Assembly (NCBI GenBank): GCA_900752305.1
Contig: CAADUV010000201.1
Location: 1 to 10,603, forward strand
Source of the DNA: an uncultured Oscillospiraceae bacterium
GTDB lineage: Bacteria; Bacillota; Clostridia; Oscillospirales; Oscillospiraceae
Length of the DNA stretch: 10,603 nucleotides
Direction of reading: 5' to 3'
The notes under the pieces: model-generated
Seen by the model: the letters and a program-made list of their open reading frames with translations, nothing else
The model's database searches: none
What the model was told of the DNA's origin: nothing
In this document: piece after piece, positions 6,977 to 10,603 of the stretch
Layout of the letters: every line of letters starts with the position of its first letter
Numbering within the stretch: the first letter of the stretch is position 1
Position numbers and translations under genes: made by a program

Positions 6977-8508
6977 GCCTGCCCCTCCTCTTCCAACAAG
7001 GTGATATGGTCCAGCAGTTCGATGGCGTCAAAGTAGAGGCTGTGCCGATAGAATTTCTTCCCCTCTTCCGCAGCCTCGGTAAAGTAAGCCACATCCCGTC
7101 TGCCGTCATTTTTCACTACAGCAGCGGCGGAATGGCCGTGCTTGCTGTCAAACGCCTTCTTGCCCAACTGCGTCATGCTGTTTTGCCGTATGCTGAGTGC
7201 CGTTTCATAGACACCCTGGTGGATCGCCTCGCGCAGCTTCTTTACCTTGCTCCTGGGAATGGAATAGGAGCGCAGATCCCGGAACAGATTGATGAAATAG
7301 GCATAGGAACGGTAGGACAGCACGCCTTCCTCCTGGCCGGTGACGCACAGGGGACGCAGGGTCATGGTGTGGATGGGGTGCGCTGCATCTTCGCCGCTGC
7401 CGCTGTCCTCCATGATGTAGTCCTCCCTGGTATCCGAGAGGGATTTTTTGCCCTGGCCGAACTCCAAGTGCCAGTCGATGGTGGAATACTCCCTTCCCTC
7501 CGGGCCACTGGCCACCAGCTGAGCGGCGTATTTTTTCGCGCTGTCGCAGAGCTGCTCACTGGTCTGATAGGCCCGATGGAAGGGGGATTTCATTGACACG
7601 ATGACCACTCCGGCACAGGCCGTGTAGGGACTGTTGGCGTTGAGGTAACGCAGAAAATAGGCCGCACACTCCAGTCCCAACCGTCCTGCGGTGACGAAAC
7701 AGATGTCGTCCCCGGCGGCGATGATGGGGCGGATGGGGTGATAGGTATCCCGTTCGGAAAAACCAGCTTCCTCCAACTCTCCCGCAGACTGCGCCCGCTC
7801 CACCCGCTCAATGGTGGCACGCAGCGCCGCCTGAAACGCATCATTCACCGCCTTGCTAAAGGCGCGATGCTGCTGACAGTAGCTCTGCCAATCCTGCTCC
7901 TGGCTCTGTGCCATCTCCTTGGACTTCTTGCCCATGTTGTTGCCGTCCAGGTGGACAATGGCGATCTTGCCCTCCTGATCCGCCAGGTTGTGGAAGTCGA
8001 TGGGATGTTCCCGCTGGAAACACACCCTATCTGTTTCGGCGCTTTGCTCCGCCATCCCGGCCGGAACGCTGACCGCGCCTTCGCTCCGTTCCACTTCCAA
8101 TCCCGTATCCACCTGATGGAAGGCGGACAGGCGCAGGCTCTTCTTCCACTCCAACTGGCGGATCAGCTCCTGCACGTTTTCCCCAGGCAGTTTTTGCGCA
8201 TCGTAGGGCATCAGCTTTGCAAAAAGCTCCAGGCCGTAGTCGCGATAGGCCATCCAAGTCATCCGACGGACGACCTCCCGTCCCTTTGCCTTCGCCGCTT
8301 CGGCTGTCTCCCCGCTGAATTGCAGGATGATATGTCCGCCGCCGGCATACACCAGATGTTCTTCCTGGGAAGCGCCGCACGCCTGATACAGCGCTTCTGT
8401 GACATATCTTATGGTTTCCGAACGGGCAGCGTTATCTGCCAGCCGCTTGCTGCCAAAGATGTACGCCTGCTTCTGGGAAACCTCGAGGATCGCTAAATAT
8501 TGCGGCAT
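6973..8508 (-). CDS. cas10: Cas10 without HD domain, cyclase palm retained (AGDD)
   Basis: Large-subunit homologue of 511 residues, much shorter than typical Cas10 proteins of roughly 700-1000. It begins directly in the first palm domain (LAILEVSQKQAYIFGSKRL, then YAGGGHIILQF at 54-64), so the N-terminal HD nuclease is absent. The second palm domain has VHLDGNNMG (185-193; Asp188 as first metal ligand) and AAGDDICFV (264-272), where the usual GGDD reads Ala265-Gly266-Asp267-Asp268. Both aspartates remain, so synthesis of cyclic oligoadenylates on target recognition is plausible, though the Gly-to-Ala change is unusual. The four-cysteine zinc site common between the palm domains is not visible. 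Residues 400-511 form a helical D4-like C-terminus. The gene starts with ATG at 8506-8508, GAAGG nine bases upstream, 18 bases after the sigma-like gene. Identity is confident; activity is inference. Confidence 0.88.
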   Translation of the reverse strand: MPQYLAILEVSQKQAYIFGSKRLADNAARSETIRYVTEALYQACGASQEEHLVYAGGGHIILQFSGETAEAAKAKGREVVRRMTWMAYRDYGLELFAKLMPYDAQKLPGENVQELIRQLEWKKSLRLSAFHQVDTGLEVERSEGAVSVPAGMAEQSAETDRVCFQREHPIDFHNLADQEGKIAIVHLDGNNMGKKSKEMAQSQEQDWQSYCQQHRAFSKAVNDAFQAALRATIERVERAQSAGELEEAGFSERDTYHPIRPIIAAGDDICFVTAGRLGLECAAYFLRYLNANSPYTACAGVVIVSMKSPFHRAYQTSEQLCDSAKKYAAQLVASGPEGREYSTIDWHLEFGQGKKSLSDTREDYIMEDSGSGEDAAHPIHTMTLRPLCVTGQEEGVLSYRSYAYFINLFRDLRSYSIPRSKVKKLREAIHQGVYETALSIRQNSMTQLGKKAFDSKHGHSAAAVVKNDGRRDVAYFTEAAEEGKKFYRHSLYFDAIELLDHITLLEEEGQA

Positions 8509-8526
8509 CGTCCGTCCCTTCTTTCT

Positions 8527-9516
8527 TTATATCAGATCCTGTGCCCGAAGGACCTGCTTCATCTCCTGCTTATAGTCGCTCTTCTTCTGGGAGTACGCAC
8601 CCTTGGTGACAGGGTTCTCTTCCACCCGTTCCAAATAACTCAGGCCAACCTTGTCCGGGATGGGCAGGGGGATGCGTTCCTCCGCCTTCTCCTGTGCCTG
8701 TTGTTCCGTCAGGGTGACTACCTCTGCATACCGTTTCAGCTCACTTGCCCAAATATCCGGGATAGTACGGCACTCCGGCTCTTCCAGGCAAAAGTCCACA
8801 AAGGGGAACTTCATCGCCGCCAGCAGGTCACGGGGGTGCTGGAAGTACGGAACGCTTTCCTCCCCCTTCACAAAACTCATGAAGCCCGATGTGTAAAAAA
8901 GCTGATAATACGACTTCCGAGTCTCCGCGCCCCGTTTTCTGTTGTGATGCGCTGCAAAATTCAAGATCTGGGCAGAGAGTTCATAGAATGCGTCATGGAT
9001 AACGGCCCGTTCCTCCAGCTCCTCGAATGCCTCATCTTCACGCCCCACTTCCTCACTCAGCATACGGCCTTCCTCTTCGCCGTCTTGTCCGCTGGGGGCA
9101 TCCAAGCTAACAGGCGGTTTCGGGTGCTCCTCTCGCGCCTTGCGTTCGCGTTCATCTTCGTCTTCAATGGTAAAATCTTTTTTCAGCCGACCAAACGCTT
9201 TCCGCTGCTCATCTGTTTTTCTAAATTCCGTCAAAACCTGCAGTGTCGCCGAAAGTGTGCCTTTCTCTGGATCAAACTTTCGATAGATCGTGTCCAGTGC
9301 CTTCACCAGCCCATTGAGCTCCAGATCATCTGCCTGCACAGTCGAGTACGCATCTGTTCCCTTCGGGTAGTAGATCTGATATGCCAGTTCACAGATCCGA
9401 TTCCAAAGCTCCCGCTGCGCAGCGGGATCCTGGCCCGGTTCTGTCGGCCGCCACTGCTTCCCTAGCTCATTGAGTTGTATCTTTCTCTGGTCGATAGGCT
9501 CATTTCTCTTTGCCAT
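8527..9516 (-). CDS. Sigma-70-like protein inside the type III-D operon
   Basis: Not a recognised cas gene. I chose the second ATG (9514-9516, 329 residues), because GAGGTGG lies five bases before it; an ATG at 9519 and a GTG at 9525 are the alternatives. Residues about 35-107 resemble sigma region 2: ELWNRICELAYQIYY, then ADDLELNGLVKALDTIYRKF, then FDPEKGTLSATLQVL and a Lys/Arg-rich stretch. A charged linker (EDEDERERKAREEHPK) leads to SLDAPSGQDGEEEG (137-150), very like the SLDAPI..D linker of sigma-70 proteins. The C-terminal half has RKSYYQLFYTSGFMSFVK and two possible helix-turn-helix stretches (TIPDIWASELKRYAE and PVTKGAYSQKKSDYKQEM). It lies 10 bases after the CARF gene and 18 before cas10, so all three are probably co-translated. 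Likely role: DNA binding or RNA polymerase recruitment controlled by the CRISPR signal. Another possibility is a helical small subunit. Sigma similarity is by eye, not by search. Confidence 0.62.
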   Translation of the reverse strand: MAKRNEPIDQRKIQLNELGKQWRPTEPGQDPAAQRELWNRICELAYQIYYPKGTDAYSTVQADDLELNGLVKALDTIYRKFDPEKGTLSATLQVLTEFRKTDEQRKAFGRLKKDFTIEDEDERERKAREEHPKPPVSLDAPSGQDGEEEGRMLSEEVGREDEAFEELEERAVIHDAFYELSAQILNFAAHHNRKRGAETRKSYYQLFYTSGFMSFVKGEESVPYFQHPRDLLAAMKFPFVDFCLEEPECRTIPDIWASELKRYAEVVTLTEQQAQEKAEERIPLPIPDKVGLSYLERVEENPVTKGAYSQKKSDYKQEMKQVLRAQDLI

Positions 9517-9526
9517 CATTGCCACC

Positions 9527-10156
9527 TCACAGGTTGAGAATGTGTTCGATCATGGACTTGGGGTCTGCCACTTTTCGGTCGGCCAGCACCCGGACGATCT
9601 CATCCATCTGGGTCAGGGCGGTCACATCGTAGACCTTCGCCGTGCTCCAGGTGTTGCTGTCGGGATTCCGCCGGGCGATCTCGCCGTAGACGATGCAGGA
9701 GATGGAGGGGTTGTGCTTGATGCGGTAGCCGTACTGAACGGCCATCATCACGGCCTGTGCCTGGGGCTTGGTGCCATACGTGGTGCAGGCGAACAGCTCG
9801 TCGTCATCCTCCATCAGGTCGATGAGCTTTTGGAAGGTCTCCAAATGGGCGTCCACCTGCTGGTCATTGGGGATGACCACCAGCTCCAGACCACGGGGGC
9901 AGCGGAAGCCCTTGGCCTGGCACAGGGCGTTCAGCTCCTCCTCCAAGATGGCCTGATTCTTCACCTGCGGCGGTGTCTGCGAGGTGACCACAAAGACCCG
10001 GATCTCCTCCCCCTCCTGGGCGTAGCCACTGATGGCCGTCAGGATGGGGAAATGCACTTCGGTGTCCATCTGTAATTTGGAATTTCCCACTGCCTCGTAG
10101 CAGTAGCCGTCAAATCGGCCCGCCTGGAGGGCCATGGATGTGATAAATTTCTTCAC
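9527..10156 (-). CDS. Stand-alone CARF-domain protein (cyclic oligoadenylate sensor or ring nuclease)
   Basis: First gene of the operon, 209 residues, made of a single Rossmann-like CARF fold related to the Csx1/Csx2/TM1812/Csm6 group. Strands read in order: EIRVFVVTSQ (51-60), ELVVIPN (91-97) after a conserved-looking EEELNAL helix, ELFACTTYGTKPQAQAVM (120-137) and ISCIVYGEI (152-160). TTYGTKPQ matches the TGGTKPM ligand-binding motif of CARF proteins. The protein ends after a short helix with no HEPN, PD-(D/E)xK or helix-turn-helix domain. It must therefore act by binding or degrading the ligand (stand-alone ring nucleases have this size), or by controlling a partner; the adjacent sigma-like protein is the obvious candidate. 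It starts with GTG (10154-10156) and AAAGGAG about ten bases upstream, under the promoter at 10204-10232. CARF identity is good; the exact subfamily is open. Confidence 0.78.
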   Translation of the reverse strand: MKKFITSMALQAGRFDGYCYEAVGNSKLQMDTEVHFPILTAISGYAQEGEEIRVFVVTSQTPPQVKNQAILEEELNALCQAKGFRCPRGLELVVIPNDQQVDAHLETFQKLIDLMEDDDELFACTTYGTKPQAQAVMMAVQYGYRIKHNPSISCIVYGEIARRNPDSNTWSTAKVYDVTALTQMDEIVRVLADRKVADPKSMIEHILNL

Positions 10157-10203
10157 TGGATTGGTACTCCTTTCCCATGGGTCTGTATTGGAATATTAGT
10201 AAC

Positions 10204-10232
10204 ATCATACCATTCCCTTCTTTTTTGGTCAA
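10204..10232 (-). promoter_or_regulatory. Promoter of the CARF-sigma-cas operon
   Basis: Minus strand: TTGACC (10227-10232), 17 bases, TATGAT (10204-10209), with TGG before the -10. The predicted start is near 10197, leaving a leader of about 40 bases before the GTG of the CARF gene. It is a housekeeping-type promoter with the same extended -10 form as both CRISPR leader promoters. Confidence 0.88.
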
Positions 10233-10236
10233 CCAA
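10225..10236. promoter_or_regulatory. Small inverted repeat over the -35 box (possible operator)
   Basis: TTGGT and ACCAA flank a two-base centre and cover most of the -35 element of the operon promoter. A repressor bound here would block transcription. Five-base arms are short enough to be chance. Upstream bases 10237-10293 show nothing else I can name. Confidence 0.3.
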
Positions 10237-10293
10237 TTTCGGAAAAATGTTACAACCTTCGCCAAGGTCTTCCATCCTCTGTCCGACCCATGT

Positions 10294-10333
10294 AAGAAAG
10301 AAATCGCCAAACTCCGGCGGGAGTTTAGCGATT
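10294..10333 (-). terminator. Terminator between the right CRISPR array and the effector operon
   Basis: On the minus strand AATCGCTAAACTCC pairs with GGAGTTTGGCGATT over 14 positions around a four-base loop (CGCC), followed by a T-rich tail TTTCTTTCTT. As in the left copy, the one non-canonical position is a U-G wobble only in minus-strand RNA. It would separate array transcription from the operon promoter 60 bases further on. Confidence 0.82.
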
Positions 10334-10348
10334 CGGTGAAAAAATTTT

Positions 10349-10449
10349 GTTTTAGCTCTGGGTAGGTAAGGTGCAACATGGAACTTCACAAAGGAGGAAA
10401 TATACTTTGAGAGCACCGTAACAATCCCCTAACACGGGTAAGGTGCAAC
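10349..10449 (-). CRISPR. Right CRISPR mini-array: one full and one degenerate repeat, one spacer
   Basis: A full repeat lies at 10418-10449 (crRNA direction: begins GTTGCACCTTACC, ends GGGGATTGTTAC) and a degenerate terminal repeat at 10349-10377 (begins GTTGCACCTTACC, ends GAGCTAAAAC). They enclose a 40-base spacer (10378-10417). The repeat differs from the left array in its first base (G instead of C) and in the middle, so the two arrays have diverged but clearly share ancestry. With the leader promoter and terminator it forms a complete, very short cassette. Confidence 0.85.
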
Positions 10450-10530
10450 AGCAAAGCCCCTTAATCTTCCTGCATTATACCAGAACCCCCGCATTTTGTC
10501 AATCCATTCCGCCTTTTTTCTGACAAACGT
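10450..10530 (-). repeat. CRISPR leader, right copy (homologous to 1117-1197)
   Basis: Same length as the left leader and alignable without gaps, with the promoter core best conserved (GGTTCTGGTA.AATGC shared on the minus strand). Beyond 10530 the similarity fades. Confidence 0.75.
10474..10502 (-). promoter_or_regulatory. Leader promoter of the right CRISPR array
   Basis: Minus strand: TTGACA (10497-10502), 17 bases, TATAAT (10474-10479), both perfect consensus, with TGG before the -10. The start would be near 10467, about 18 bases before the first repeat, exactly as in the left cassette. Confidence 0.92.
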
Positions 10531-10566
10531 GAAAAAACACCTGAGCAGGTTCGCACCGAGCAAAGC

Positions 10567-10588
10567 GTCCCGCTTGAGCAGGCGGGAC
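10567..10588. other. GC-rich hairpin at the right edge
   Basis: GTCCCGC and GCGGGAC form a perfect seven-base-pair stem with an eight-base loop. It may be the end of a transcript from outside the window; a run of six T on the minus strand follows about 30 bases later. No gene can be supported between 10531 and 10603. Confidence 0.35.
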
Positions 10589-10603
10589 CGGTTGCCCGGC
10601 CCC

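Noticed and set aside
7738..9465. Plus-strand open frames opposite cas10 and the sigma-like gene
   Set aside because: Same reasoning: antisense shadows with no start signal and no recognisable fold.
8527..9516. Reading the sigma-like gene as a separate Cas11 small subunit
   Set aside because: At about 329 residues it is far longer than Cas11 proteins, and the FDPEKG and SLDAP segments fit a sigma-type protein better; kept only as a minor alternative.
10531..10603. A tRNA or the 3' end of a gene at the right edge
   Set aside because: GGTTCGCACC looks faintly like a T-arm, but no acceptor stem, anticodon arm or CCA end fits. Minus-strand frames are open but too short and run into the leader promoter.

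Overview
The window looks like part of a Clostridia-type Firmicute genome, most likely a gut Oscillospiraceae relative (Flavonifractor/Lawsonibacter-like; inference only). The clues are a mid-to-high GC content, strong AGGAGG-like ribosome binding sites, textbook TTGACA-17-TATAAT promoters with extended -10 elements, and a peptidase-C39 exporter next door.

Layout. Bases 1-565 (minus strand) hold the start of a C39 peptidase/ABC exporter that runs off the left edge. Bases 566-1266 contain no gene: they carry upstream sequence of the exporter, several stem-loops, a five-repeat CRISPR array and its leader promoter. Bases 1267-10156 are one tightly packed minus-strand operon of seven genes. In transcription order these are a stand-alone CARF-domain protein, a sigma-70-like protein, an HD-less Cas10, a Cas7-Csx10(Cas5)-helical-tail fusion, a tandem Cas7-Cas7, Csx19, and a large TIGR03986-type Cas7. 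Bases 10157-10603 hold the operon promoter, a terminator, a second mini CRISPR array and its leader promoter.

The five effector proteins (cas10, cas7-csx10 fusion, cas7-2x, csx19, large cas7) match the subunit list of the type III-D variant known from Synechocystis (III-Dv: Cas10, Cas7-Cas5-Cas11, Cas7-2x, Csx19, Cas7-insertion). Cas10 has lost the HD nuclease but keeps the cyclase aspartates (AGDD instead of GGDD), so cyclic oligoadenylate synthesis is plausible. A CARF protein is the natural reader or degrader of that signal. It is encoded directly before a sigma-like protein, which suggests an undescribed arm in which target recognition changes transcription rather than simply triggering a nuclease. 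No cas1, cas2 or cas6 is visible, so adaptation and crRNA processing must come from elsewhere.

The effector operon is bracketed by two homologous CRISPR cassettes. Each has an 81-base leader with a strong minus-strand promoter, then repeats, a degenerate terminal repeat ending CTAAAAC, and a conserved hairpin terminator. Everything reads in the same direction. The repeats end in ATTGTTAC, close to the usual ATTGAAAC crRNA 5' tag, and this fixes the crRNA strand as minus.
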